This document shows positions 48,354-58,710 of a DNA stretch of 64,000 nucleotides, piece by piece. Below the pieces are notes generated by a model. It worked only from the letters and a program-made list of their open reading frames with translations. It searched no databases and was not told the origin of the DNA. A program made the position numbers and the translations under genes. Numbering within the stretch: position 1 is the first letter of the stretch; each line of letters begins with the position of its first letter. Source of the stretch: Lunularia cruciata (taxonomy: Eukaryota; Streptophyta; Marchantiopsida; Lunulariales; Lunulariaceae); NCBI GenBank assembly GCA_948567375.1, contig OX419755.1:1617001-1681000 (forward strand), in the 5' to 3' direction.

Positions 48354-49250
48354 CAATTCACTAGTTTGTTTTGGAGAACACTCTTTGGCATCTTCAAACC
48401 AAATTGGCCATGTCCACACCTTACCATCTACAAATTGATGGACAAATCAAGCGGGCTAGTTGTACTATTGAGGACATGCTCTAGGGCTTCACCTTAGATG
48501 AGTAAGAGAGGTGAGACACCTTACTTCCATTGGTAGAATTTGCCTACAACAATTCATTGAATGCATCCACATAGATCACACTATTTTTTCTCATGTATGG
48601 AGAGCATCCTTTCACACCTTTGAGCTTGACAAAGATCCACTTGGTTGCTACCAAGGTTGACATTGTGAACACTTTTGTTTCTAGAATCCAACATGGTGTG
48701 GAGAATGCCAAGCACAAGTTGTAGATCACCCAAAATCAACAAAATAGTATGTAGATGTACATCATCGGCACATGGAGTTCAATGTTGGAGATCAAGTCTA
48801 GCTATTTACAACCAACCTCATATTAGTGTGCCCTTGGAAGCTCATACCTCATTTTATTGGGCCTTTTCCCATCCTTCATTGAATTTGCACATTGGCCTAT
48901 CACTCAAGCTCAAGCTACCACCAAAAAATAATATCTATTGAGTGTTCCATGTTTCCTTACTACATAGATATGCACCTCAATTGCCCCATTTTCCTTCCAT
49001 ACAAGAATTTTGACCTTGTCCAACACTCATTGATGGCACGGAGGGATATGAAGTAAGAAGTACTATTGATGCATTTTTTAGAAATGCATCAATAGTACCC
49101 GCCATTTTCACATGGAATATCTAGTACATTGGAAAGAGTACATATTGAATGAGGCAACATGGGAGCTAATAGCCAACTTGACCGGTGTTGGTGCAATATT
49201 TGAGCAACAACTTTGCAACAAGGATGTTACATCTTATAAGGGGAGAGGTT
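48354..49250 (+). pseudogene. E1 integrase/chromodomain remnant, last piece
   Basis: Resumes E1 integrase (SLFWRTLFGIFKPNWPCPH), then text parallel to E2 39000-39440, then a chromodomain remnant with ATWELIANLTGV (about 49.15-49.19 kb). A purine tract (AAGGGGAGAGG-like, about 49237-49250) precedes the E1 3' LTR. Confidence 0.87.
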
Positions 49251-49849
49251 TGTAATACCAATAGCTAGACATATTATCTAGAAGTGGGAATTGGCTTACT
49301 AAAATCTAGAAAGATGTTTTATATGATGGACTTAATAGATAAGATAGAGGTGTCACCAAAAGAGTACTTCCACTTATAGGGTAGGACACAAAACCACCTT
49401 GAAAACTTTAGAGCCAATTTTGGAGGCCTAAATAAATGAATTAGGCCTTGAAAATGCTCAAACCCCCCCCCCCTTGAAATAATTAGGTTGGCCTTCTCTC
49501 CCCTACTATTTTTCTCATTGAGAGCTTTCCAATAATACCTCACCCATGTGATTCTAAGCTACCCACTATAAGATTCTCTAAAGATTCCCTCTAGTCAAAC
49601 TTGTTTGACCAACCATATAAGACAAGGACCAAAATGTCACCCATCCATCCACCTAATCTAAGGGTGGAGCTTTCTGACATGTCACCAATCCATGTATCTG
49701 ATCAAAGGGTGGAGTTTCCTTTAAGCGCATCCTCTTTGCTATATAATAAAGAGAAGGTGCTCCTTTGGAGCCTCGGAGGATTGAGTGTAAAGCTTTGTGT
49801 TTATTCTCTTTGTTACTCTTGGGGATTCTCTTGTCCTTGTAATATTACA
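49251..49849 (+). repeat. E1 3' LTR
   Basis: 599 bp from TGTAATACCAATAGC to ATATTACA; short-U3 form. It contains a run of C near 49.46 kb and the CTATATAATAAAGAG block near 49.74 kb. Followed by AAGTG, matching AAATG on the far side of E1. Confidence 0.92.
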
Positions 49850-50110
49850 AAGTGGCCTAAGTGAAGGTGGAAAACTGAAGATACACAAGCTCAAGCTATA
49901 GATCTAAAGTTTGGAGGAGAATTCTACAACGATCAAAATTTTGATAGATTAGCAACTAAGCTTAAGAAGTATACTGATCAGAACTTCAACAAGTCCACCA
50001 ACTCCCTCCTTCTAGCAACTGTAGAATATAAGGACCAGATTGACCTCCTTATTAGAACAAAGAGGCAAAGGTAGTTCTTTGCAATACTACTTAAGTCAAA
50101 GACACATTGT
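49850..50110 (+). other. E0 coding remnant, last visible segment
   Basis: Plus-strand text FGGEFYNDQNFDRLATKLKK and YKDQIDLLIRTKRQ, charged and coiled-coil-like, continuing the 30086-30620 remnant beyond E1. A 172-codon frame on the opposite strand (50496-49978) covers it and is probably a shadow. Nothing further is recognised downstream. Confidence 0.35.
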
Positions 50111-52280
50111 TGGAGAAGTGTCTTTGGCATAAGTAGTAGGAGGCCGTTGGAGTTGTATAGATCTTGGTAGTTGAGAAATTTGGAGTAGTCAGTCTGAAGG
50201 AAAATTTTGTAAGTTGTCCTTGGGAAAGAGTTGACATCTTCTTTGACATGTGTAAGTAACCTATGTGTGCTTAGGATAAGATAAGGTAGGAAGTTAGGAT
50301 TAGCAATGTACAATATAAATGCAAACACAAGATTTGTGGGAGAATTCAACCATTGGATCCCTTTGGGGTTGAGCCAAGGAAATTGTTTGAGGCTTACAAC
50401 CAATGTACACCAAGTACACTTTTCATAATCAAGGATCAAAGAAAGAAACTCCAAGTTTGTCACTTTTTTTGTTTGCACTCTAAGTATCAATTGCATATCT
50501 TTGTTGAGTAGTGCTGAGGAACCTTGTAGTAGGAATCTTGGGACTTGATTGTAGGAAACACATTGTTGTTTGAAGGAGCAAAGTAGTGTATTGAAGGATC
50601 AAAAATGAGCTAGAGCATTGCAAGTACCATGGGATCAAAAAGCAAACAAATATATCAATACAAAGACTCACTCAGATTTTTCTCTTCTAGGAAGGGTAGC
50701 ATGGAATATTCAAAGCCAAAGGCTTTGGAGTGGAGCACACCATCACCTTAAGGAATTGTTGGACACAATCATAGTGAAAGTGATCTTTTTTCTTTTTATT
50801 TGCCATAGTGCACCACAAGGGGTGACATGACCCTCTACTTGGATTGGATTCCAATTTAACCTCTTTGGTGGAAACCCAAGAGGTTAAATAGGAAATAATA
50901 AAAAAACTACAAGTAACAAACACTCCTTTTAAATTTTAACCATTTCCAACCCATGTCTTTGAAGGAACAACATGTTACTTATTTTTATATTACTTTTTGG
51001 TCATAATTGGGTTATCATCCATATTCCCATAATAAAAATACCAACCAACAAGTTAAGGAGGAATATACCTTTGCCCAAAATATTGAATATTTCTACAACA
51101 CTTTCAAGAAGAAAAACTATTTTATGGATCTTGCTATGAAGAAGAAGAAGCTCTTTCTAGAGATAATGTATGTATAAGATCTTGCTTTTAATAAAGGTCT
51201 CCTTCTATAGATGAAGGATGTACAAGTTGACAATTCCTTGGATGTTATTGCTAATTCCAACAACAAGATATATCAAGAATCCATGATGATAAATATGGGG
51301 TTGACTTGGTAAAGATCTACACCAAGGAGTTAATTATTGATGGGAGCTTAGCATATTACAACATGTTGAGGCCTAAAATTTGAGTTCGATGTAACTACCA
51401 TTGAGGCACACAATGCTTACATGTTGATAGTATTCAATACTCCATTATAAAGCATTTGGAAATGAAGACTTGGGATAAAGCTAAAGGAAAAAATTAGTAG
51501 TTATATATCTAACCAAAAGCTCATGGAGTTTTTTTTTTTCTTTTGCAAAACTCCTTGTAAGACTATATATTTTCTTTTCCTTCTTTATTTCAAATCTTTA
51601 ATGTTTGAATTTATTTTCCTTTTTACATATATATGCCAAGAACAACTAGCTAAAAATAATTAAGAAGTAGTTCATGGATGTACTTAGAATCATAAGTCTT
51701 CCAAGCCCCCTATTCTACAAATTTTGTAGAATAGGGGGTTTGAAACTCCAAATGCTTGCCCATAGCATTTGGAGTTTTTATAGTTTTTGCAATACATAAA
51801 GTGTGCAAAGATAAGAATAGGATCCAAGAACAATGGAGAAGATTGGTGTCATAATGTCCTAATTGGAAGCTAAACCGAGAAATTCACAAAAAGGACATGG
51901 AAGATCTAAAGGATGTGGTTGCAAAGAGGTTCATTTCAGCTTAATAGATATACCTTATGTGTACAATCACAAGAACTAAATACATAATTGTCATATGTTT
52001 ACACAAGACATATGTGCAAGATGATAGTATCTTTGGTTATTCCTCTTTGTGGTTGCATTCAACTTCCAAAAGCATTGGCAAACTTGAATCTTACCTCCTT
52101 TTTCCTTAGGCACTACCACAATGAGAGACACCTATTTGCTATTAAGCATAAGAAAGATGATACTAGTTTGAAGATACTTATCTATTTTGTCCCCACTACA
52201 AGTGAGTACTTTGGGTTGAGTCTGTGCTTGCATTATGTAATTGGCACTACATCTTCTTCTAAATCAATTTGATGTTCACC
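50111..52280. other. no recognised gene; twin hairpins
   Basis: AT-rich DNA between the big nest and E4. Contains the paired inverted repeats at 51703-51777 (separate feature) and a 94-codon plus-strand frame (51988-52272) that matches nothing I know. No LTR ends were found. Confidence 0.4.
51703..51777. repeat. two adjacent near-perfect hairpins
   Basis: First hairpin: CCCCCTATTCTACAAA (51706-51721) and its exact reverse complement (51723-51738) with a 1-base loop, extending about 3 bp further with one mismatch. Second hairpin: AAACTCCAAATGCT (51743-51756) and its exact reverse complement (51764-51777) with a 7-base loop. Only 4 bases separate them. Arms this exact in worn DNA imply recent origin or maintenance. 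Confidence 0.9.
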
Positions 52281-52299
52281 AAATTGATGCGGTATGCTA

Positions 52300-53710
52300 G
52301 GCATCTATTTGATTTTCCATGCAAAGACACCATGATATTCTCAAAACAATGCCATATATACTTCACGTTCTTCTTGTAACACGTGCTTGGAGAGTCTCAA
52401 GCTCTTCCCATCTATTACCAAAACTTCATGGCAGCCATTTGGATTGACAATGCCATCCACATGACTCACTCAACTCATTTCTAGGAGGACTAAATTATCC
52501 TCTTCCCTCCCCAAGTATACGCTACACTTGACTTCTTCTTCTGTCTTGTAGCACTCCAAATAGTGCACTTCAACTTCCTCTTCCAAAGTCACTTCAAAAG
52601 GACTAGATGTATTGTCTATTTACTCCTCTTTTGATGACAAGGTTTCTCCCAAATGTCAAACTTCTTTCCAATATACTGCTATTGGCTTGGAGTTTGAATC
52701 TATAAGGTCTCAGAAATGAAGGGTATGTTGATGTCAATCTACACTGACTTGAGCACCATACAACCATGGTTTTCAAATAAATAATAGATAACTTGTCTTA
52801 TTCATAGGACAAAGAACAATGAAATCTAATTGGAACACTACTCCTCCTATAGTGATCAAGGTTTTTGACACCATTCCCAAGGGCCTTCTTTGTGTTTGGT
52901 CAGCAAATCTCAAGATATGAGGAGTAGGCTCAAAGGTAGTATATCCCAATCTATGAGCAATATCTTTTGTCATTACATTGACCTCTGATCCAAAATTAAT
53001 GAGCATTGACTAGATCATACATCCATTGATTTCCACTTCTATTTCATGGGATCCTAGATCTTCTAGTTCTATCTTGTAAATGGTTGGCACTTTATATAAT
53101 TTTCTCCTCCATACCTTTTGGAGTGCCAATTGATGCTTGTAGAGCATCATCAAATTTGGAAGGAGTGTCATCAAGTAAGGTATTTGGAGTGCTTTCCTTG
53201 GGAGCATTTGAACTGAAAATAGAGGAACACTTACTTTGAATAGGAGCAGTTCACTTTGTGATTGTTGCTTTTCTTTTCTTTGTTTGATCTTTTTCATTAG
53301 TTTGAGTTCTTGCTTGGAGAACTATGATGCTTATCTTTTGTACCTTTTTTGACTCAAGAAAGTATGTAGACTTGGTGAAAATGTGTGACTCATCCTCTTT
53401 TTCTCAGACCAAGTATGAACTTGATTGGTTTCCAAGTTGAGACATCCTTCTTTGTCAAACAAGGGTAGATCTTCCTCTTTGGCTTCTTCCATGGTTACAT
53501 AGTTAACTTTTGTATCTTCTTTAGTTGGAAGTGGATAAGGTATATATTTTACAAGCTACCTCTAAGTAGGAAGATGAGGACATGCTGATCTTGCATGCCC
53601 TAGAGCCCTATAGTTTTCACATAGCAAGTTATAGGGAGTCAGTTGTTTGGTTTTGGGCAATTGGACGCTTGATGACCATTGCCTCCACAATAATACAACA
53701 CTCTAGTAGG
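52300..53710 (-). pseudogene. E4 knuckle, protease and linker remnant
   Basis: The aspartic-protease-type text is MLINFGSEVNVMTKDIAHRL, followed by HILRFADQTQRRPLGMVSKT and LITIGGVVFQLDFIVL (53006-52773). Upstream is a CCHC-knuckle remnant (about 53.65 kb). Downstream are acidic linker text VTLEEEVEVHYLECYKTEEE (about 52.56-52.60 kb) and VLQEEREVYMALF...HGVFAW. In the family the protease matures the polyprotein. Fossil. Confidence 0.75.
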
Positions 53711-54273
53711 TGGATTTTGTGGTACCCACATTTTGTTTTTTTCTCAAATTTTGAAGAAGAAGTGTACAAAGAAGTCGGATTGCGCCTGTATGGCCAAAGA
53801 AGGCAAAGAAAAGTGTCCTCAAGATGTAACCCGAGGTAACATGACTTTGGGTCATAAGGCAAGGTACTCGAAATTGCCTTGTCATCATACAACCTGCAGA
53901 AAGGAGTCTTTGTCTTGGGGGTGCTCAACCCGAGGTGAGGACAATGTAACAACTTTTCTTCAGATTGAGACATTCAAGAAGGTACCGTTCAAAAATAGTG
54001 GTCATATGTGTGAAGGACACTTGATAGTGACAAGAGCATGCAGGAGGTGTGATTTCTTGGTAGAAACTCAAATTGAAGAAAGACTGAGAAGGCACGACTC
54101 TATAAAAATCAGGCTAAAGACAAAGCAATGACAAGCAATTCCCACTGCCGTTAAGAAGTCATCCTGCAAGAGATCGTGGGAAGGGAAGTAGAGTCGAAGA
54201 CACGCTGGTATGTCGAGAGGAAATCGAGAGAGTTAATCTGGGAATCAGTAGGAAGAATAGTCCCCAGCCCAAA

Positions 54274-54973
54274 GTGGAAGAAAGAAAGATGGGAGGTGGG
54301 AAGAAGAACTCCAAATTTGTAGTGAGAAATCATGCAATTTGGAGGTTAGATGTGATCGCAAGAATTGAGGTCTTGAGCAGGCTTTGGTTCACATTCTTGG
54401 CATGGAATTGGAATGTTAACTCTCTAGGGTTCATGACTGAGATCATTGAGAGTAAGTGTCTCGATGGCCCTAAGGAAGAAGGGAAGAGAGAAAAATTTGG
54501 CTTGATGGACAGAGTCGGATTGGAGGTTACTACTTGGGAGAGAAGCAGACATAAAGCATGGTGACACGTTCTTGGGGAAGGGAGAAGTAGCCAAAGAAAC
54601 TCAAGAAGTGAGAGATGCCTTCTCTTTGAAGCGCACGAAGAATGGTTACAAAGTGGAGAGTTATAAGGATCTTGTCAAGAGGGGGATCATGAGTGCTCTA
54701 ATGGCAATCTTGAAGCCAAAGAGAATGACTTATGTGATGAAGCACCAAGCGGTCTTCTTCCATAAGATGTTTGCAGGAGAGCCAATTAACTGGGCAAAGT
54801 GTCATGGGAGGACAAGACAAATGGTGTGGAATTTGAGGGACAAGTTGCCTCCACACTACATTGTGCCGTTTGCAGCCCGTTTCTATCTGGGGCTGAACTT
54901 GCTCAATGCAGCGGAGAGAAATAAGATGGTGTCTCATTTCCATCCCGACTTAAGAAGAGATGTCGATGCGTAG
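54274..54973 (+). pseudogene. copy C ORF, conserved N-terminal domain
   Basis: Blocks: WRLDVIARIEVLSRLWFTFL then AWNWNVNSLGFM (about 54.34-54.43 kb); NGYKVESYKDLVKRGIMSAL (about 54.64-54.69 kb); EPINWAKCHGRTRQMVWNLR (about 54.78-54.84 kb); and FAARFYLGLNLLNAAERNKM then VSHFHPDLRRD (about 54.87-54.96 kb). The same blocks recur in copy A (RLDVMAHIKVLS; FLAWNWN; YKNGYKVETY; HFYLGLNLL) and partly in D (EPIDWAKMF; EERKKFTTHFHP). I do not recognise the domain. Trp- and Arg-rich helices suggest nucleic-acid or capsid-like binding, which is a guess. Conservation across diverged copies suggests it once made a protein. Confidence 0.6.
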
Positions 54974-55879
54974 GAGCAGCAATACATTCTTCAGATCAGG
55001 AGCAGTGATGAGTACTATGCACAGACGTGGCAGAGTGTGCAATTGGAAGTAAGCATTCCAAAGTCAAAGAAGAGGAGCCGACAAGGAGAAGAAGAAGTAG
55101 AGAAAGCAAGACCTCGGAAGGCTAGAAGGGTAAACCCGAGGAAAGAATTGGTTGTCAAAAGAAGAATCAGAAGGAGAAGCCGAGTGCAAGTCCGAAGATT
55201 CAAAGAGGGGGGAAGAACCCGAGTTCACACTATGAAATGGAGGCACGAGTAGTGACAGCAACGATGGAGTGGAGATGAAATTGGTACCCAAAGAAGAGGA
55301 AGCCAAGATGGAGAGGGAGGAGAAAAGTAACTCAAAACTGGAAGATGAGGTTCCAGAGCAAGAGGAGAAAAGAGTTACAATTCAAAGGGGAGTTCGTTCC
55401 AGATGAAAGGTGAAGTGTGGAGCGGGGCAAAGTAAGGTAAGAGAAGAGGAGGATGGAAGTTTGGGGAGTGAAGAATCCATTCCTATAAGGCAACTGTGGC
55501 TTAAAAGGCGAGTGTCGAGTGAGGAAGAGGTGAAGAAGGAGATAAGTCTGCAAGTCAAAATGAATGTGAGTGAAGGAGTCGAGTATATGTGGGAGGTTGT
55601 GTGCCCATTGTTGGTGAAGTTTGAGCACCAAAAGATGGAGATGCAGTCAAAGTGTCCGGAGGTGAAGACTATATTATAGGTGTTAGCTCAATTAGAAGAA
55701 GAGAACTCAGAATTAAAAAAGAGTATAATTCAAGGTGAGGAGGAAAGGGAAGTACTACAAGTAGATGCAATAGAATAGAATCAAGTGATTGAGAATTTGA
55801 AGAGAGAAGAGAGGAATAGAGAGGGACTCATAGAATAGAGTGACATAGCAAGGGAAAGGCAAGTAGTTGAGTGTGAATC
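54974..55879 (+). pseudogene. copy C ORF, basic and acidic middle region
   Basis: A strongly basic stretch (KARRVNPRKELVVKRRIRRR, about 55.12-55.18 kb), possibly a nuclear-localisation or nucleic-acid-binding tract. It is followed by Glu/Lys-rich text such as KVREEEDGSLGSEESIPI (about 55.44-55.49 kb). Copy A has an equivalent stretch (LPRKKKRSQEEVESLP, about 20.82 kb). Function unknown. Confidence 0.5.
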
Positions 55880-56695
55880 TTGAAACAGCAGTTTGTTGAT
55901 TTGAGATTAGAAATTATCCATGCTATGACAAGGGTATCAGAGAAAGAGCAAGAGCTTGATAGAGAGATGGAGAGTGTAGAAGAGAAGATACAGCTCTGGC
56001 AAAGAGAGTTGACAGTGAGATATAGAGAGAAAGAAAGGTTGAGAGAATTACTTCACAATCAAGAGGAGAAGATTGTGCAAAAGGAGAAGGAAAAGGAAAC
56101 TGTGAAAGCCGAGTTCAAAGCAGAATTGGCAATGTACAGAGAAGATTGGCTTGCAGATCAAGAATGTGAAAGAAGGATGAGATTGAAGTCATTGAAGGAG
56201 ATTGTGATCAAGAATGTAATGTTGAGTACAGAAGCCAACATGCGTATTGAAGAAACGAGACTGCATGAGTTGAAGTTGTTGGTGCAGGAGATGAGGAGGA
56301 GAAATGTGAAGGATAAAGATTTGAATGACTTACTCATAAGTCTCAGAACTCATGTAGATAGAAAGATATTGGAAGTAGAAGACAATATCACAATTAGATT
56401 AGACTTAGTGAAATTAGAGATAGATAAACTTTGGAAGGATGTAAGAGCAAAACCCAAAGTAGAGAACATAAGAGTGCAAATGTCTTTGGAGTTACCATCG
56501 AAGATGTTGGAGAAGAGTGGGTTGGGATATGAAGGTTTAGAAGGATTACCCACTAGTGGAATTGCAGATCAGGAAGGAGAGATGTTAGAATTAATAGAGG
56601 AGTTAGGAGTTATGAAACCCGATGACAGCGTAGTAGTGAGTGAAGTTACTTCAGGATTGAAAGCCGAGGAAGAGGTAGACATTGGATCTGATTAG
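55880..56695 (+). pseudogene. copy C ORF, long coiled coil
   Basis: A 271-codon open frame, nearly all Glu/Lys/Arg/Leu/Gln with heptad spacing (e.g. VSEKEQELDREMESVEEKIQ; REKERLRELLHNQEEKIVQK), then a less charged tail ending EEVDIGSD. A coiled coil of this length would form a rod and oligomerise. Copy A has a similar minus-strand coiled coil (about 19.55-20.5 kb), and the C-terminal tail recurs in copy B (EEVDIGSG). Known coiled-coil host proteins may look alike by composition only; the shared flanks tie this one to the element. Confidence 0.65.
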
Positions 56696-56812
56696 TAACA
56701 GTTTTGAGATTTGAAGAGGCAAATATGAAGAGGTGCATTGTCATTTTGGATCTGCAGGTTAAAAGATTTGTTAGGAAACGGTATAGTTATTAGTAACTAT
56801 TGTTTGTTTCAC

Positions 56813-56820
56813 TATTTAAG
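56813..56820 (+). promoter_or_regulatory. conserved TATTTAAG motif in copy C
   Basis: In the context CACTATTTAAGAG, the same as copy B and nearly the same as copy A. It lies ~120 bp after the ORF stop. If the element is a long LTR, this would be the promoter of the downstream internal region; activity is inferred. Confidence 0.45.
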
Positions 56821-57489
56821 AGTGGCATTTGTAGTCATATGTTATTTAGTGCTCATTATTTCTGAGAATAGATAAAGCAAATTGTTGTGAAGCAGTGCTT
56901 GTTGTTTGAGCTTAATTCTGAGTATCAATTGTGATTGTGTTTGTGATTGTGTGGAGAATTTTGAAGTGCAAGTCAATGTGCTTGTTGGATGTTGGATTTT
57001 GTAGCCTTGATCTTTACTCTGTGTGTTTGATCCTAAGTGAAGTGCAATCAAAGCAATGCCTTGACAGATCTGAGAGGAATTGTAGTGTTGGTAGTATTTT
57101 GCATTTGTGAGTGCATGTAAAGTTGATATGAAGCAATTTTGATCAAGGAAGTTGTGCCTTTAGTGGAGGGGTAGAACACAATTCTGAGGCAAAGTTGTTT
57201 TGCAATGAAGTGCCATTTTTAGGAGAGCCTAAATCATCACAATCAAGATTGTTTGGAAAGATTTGATGGAGTTGTGATTAAAGAGTGTTAATTCGTGATG
57301 AGAATGCGAGCATTGCTTGTTACTCTCTTTTGGGTGTGGTTTCTACCTGAGAGATTAAAGATGCAACCAAGAAGAACTAAATTGTTACTTTGCTTTGTAT
57401 TTGACCAATTCTGAATCGTATCTCTGCAAGAACAAACTTTACTTATCCAATTACTGCAAAAGTGATATTTGCCGGGTTGTCATAGATTC

Positions 57490-58710
57490 TATTTAGGAGG
57501 CAAAATCCTCTTGGTGGCTCACTCTTAACATCCTCTAGATTACATATCTATTGATAGCTACCACAACAACATGTTGATTCACCAGAAGAGTTACTTCTTG
57601 CATTGCACAAACTTGTTTGTCTTCCTCCACAAAGTACTTTTGCTCTCCATGAAGGAGCCAACTCAACTTGATTCTTTGATGTGGATGGTTGCATTGAGAA
57701 GCCTCCGTGTTGCCATGTTTGGGCTTCCCACATGTAGTGCACCACAATTTGGTCAAGTGCATGAAAGGAACTTACATCATTCTCTTGCGCCAACCATCTG
57801 GACTTTAAAGTCAACAAACTCTTTAATGAGGTCTTCTAGCTTTGATCCTAGCTATGTAGGTACCTTGAATTGTATTGCACTTTGGTTCTATGAACACTCC
57901 TTTTTCCTTGCGCCTCTCCTTCTCCTCTTCTTCTAAGGAAGACTCCAAAGATGAAGATGCACTAGATGACTCCAAGGACAAACTTACATGTCATTGGTCA
58001 ACTTCTTCTTTAGCTTCTTTGTAGCTTATACTTGGTGCAAATTATCTGATGGGTTCATCCAAGCTGATTCATATAAATCTATTGACTTTATCACTTTGTG
58101 TAATGTATCATGACCTTGTTTCTTGGCAAAGACTCATAGGTTGGTTAGGAGTCCACCTAAGAACCAAGCTACTACTTGTGCATCCAATTACTTGAGAGTA
58201 GCTCCTTGGCATTTGGTTCAACAAACTTTGGAAGCTCCTTGTGTAATCTTGTAGCTTCTCATTCTTTCTATGTTCCAAATTGTGGAGGGTAGTGAAAACA
58301 TTTGCTTCATAGTCTACTTCTCTAAAGCCCTCCAAAAATGCCACTTGAGTGCTTGCCAATACTCAACTTTGGTAGGATCTTGGCTCACATGAGTGTACCT
58401 ATTCCTCATTTTCTTCACAAGAAGACTTGGAAATATCCAAAGTTGGTCAATAGTTGCATCTTCTTTGTTAGCTATAAAGATTGCCTTGAACTCCTTCATG
58501 AAGATGTCAGAATGTTCTTCTTCATTTTCCTCTTAAAATTTTGATAGTTCTATCTATTGAAGCAGGCATGGTTTTCCGTGGAGATAAGACTAAGTGTGTG
58601 ATCCAAGATAGGATACAAACTTGCCAATGAGTAAGAGAATAAGTCCCAATCCGGTACACTTGTGACAAATCTATCACTATATTTTGGTAAGACAGACAAG
58701 GCATTCAGAT
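57490..58710 (-). pseudogene. E4 gag remnant
   Basis: Retrotransposon-gag-type text: KEFKAIFIANKEDATIDQLW (about 58.44-58.49 kb), MRNRYTHVSQDPTKVEYWQA (about 58.35-58.41 kb) and FREVDYEANVFTTLHNLEHR with KNEKLQDYTRSFQSLLNQ (about 58.21-58.32 kb). It then passes a cysteine knuckle (about 57.73 kb). Minus strand. Fossil. Confidence 0.7.

Larger units (their letters stand above)
30621..49849 (+). mobile_element. E1: Ty3/gypsy chromovirus, outer shell of the nest
   Basis: 5' LTR 30621-31203 and 3' LTR 49251-49849, both TGTAATA...TATTA(C/T)A, with near-identical 5-bp flanks AAATG (30616-30620) and AAGTG (49850-49854). Internal sequence lies at 31204-34859, 40482-41301 and 48354-49250; the gaps are later insertions E2 and E3. 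Parts in order are a Met-tRNA-type primer site remnant, gag with a knuckle, protease, RT, RNase H, integrase, and a chromodomain remnant (ATWELIANLTG). The chromodomain places it among chromoviruses; clade not assigned. It has many breaks and is the oldest of the chromoviruses in the nest. Confidence 0.88.
53718..57484 (+). mobile_element. coiled-coil element copy C (longest copy)
   Basis: 3767 bp from TGTGGTACCCACA to GGGTTGTCATA, flanked by GATTT (53713-53717) and GATTC (57485-57489), a 5-bp target duplication with one change. It sits in E4, gag on one side and the rest on the other. Layout: ~556 bp leader, ~2.4 kb coding region, ~790 bp 3' region with TATTTAAG. CpG content is clearly higher than in its host element, which suggests a younger insertion. 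No internal LTR pair, RT, integrase or transposase was seen. TG...CA ends plus 5-bp duplication point to retroviral-type integration, so a long solo LTR with a U3 ORF, or a non-autonomous LTR derivative, is likely. The ORF is broken a few times. Confidence 0.88.
52281..58710 (-). mobile_element. E4: Ty3/gypsy remnant (gag-protease-RT start), split by copy C
   Basis: Minus strand, N- to C-terminal: gag (about 58.5-58.1 kb), a knuckle-like CTTCGKPKHG (about 57.73 kb), the copy C insertion (57484-53718), a second knuckle YYCGGNGHQASNCP (about 53.65 kb), protease (53006-52773) and the linker to RT ending near EYHGVFAW (about 52.31 kb). No LTRs were identified. Protease and gag text differ from the chromoviruses here and recall the Athila/Tat/Ogre side of Ty3/gypsy, but this is a weak call. 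Incomplete and broken several times. Confidence 0.75.

Noticed and set aside
49978-50496. 172-codon minus-strand ORF
   Set aside because: It lies opposite the plus-strand E0 coiled-coil text, has a Leu/Phe/Tyr-rich composition expected of an antisense shadow of charged coding, and matches no family I know.
53718-57484. DNA transposon with terminal inverted repeats
   Set aside because: The ends share only TGTG as an inverted match, there is no transposase, and TG...CA with 5-bp duplication fits retroviral-type integration better.
58655-58680. Minus-strand TTTGTCACA as the 3' end of a long LTR for E4
   Set aside because: Resembles the A-C terminus, but there is no primer-binding site after it and the preceding sequence aligns poorly.
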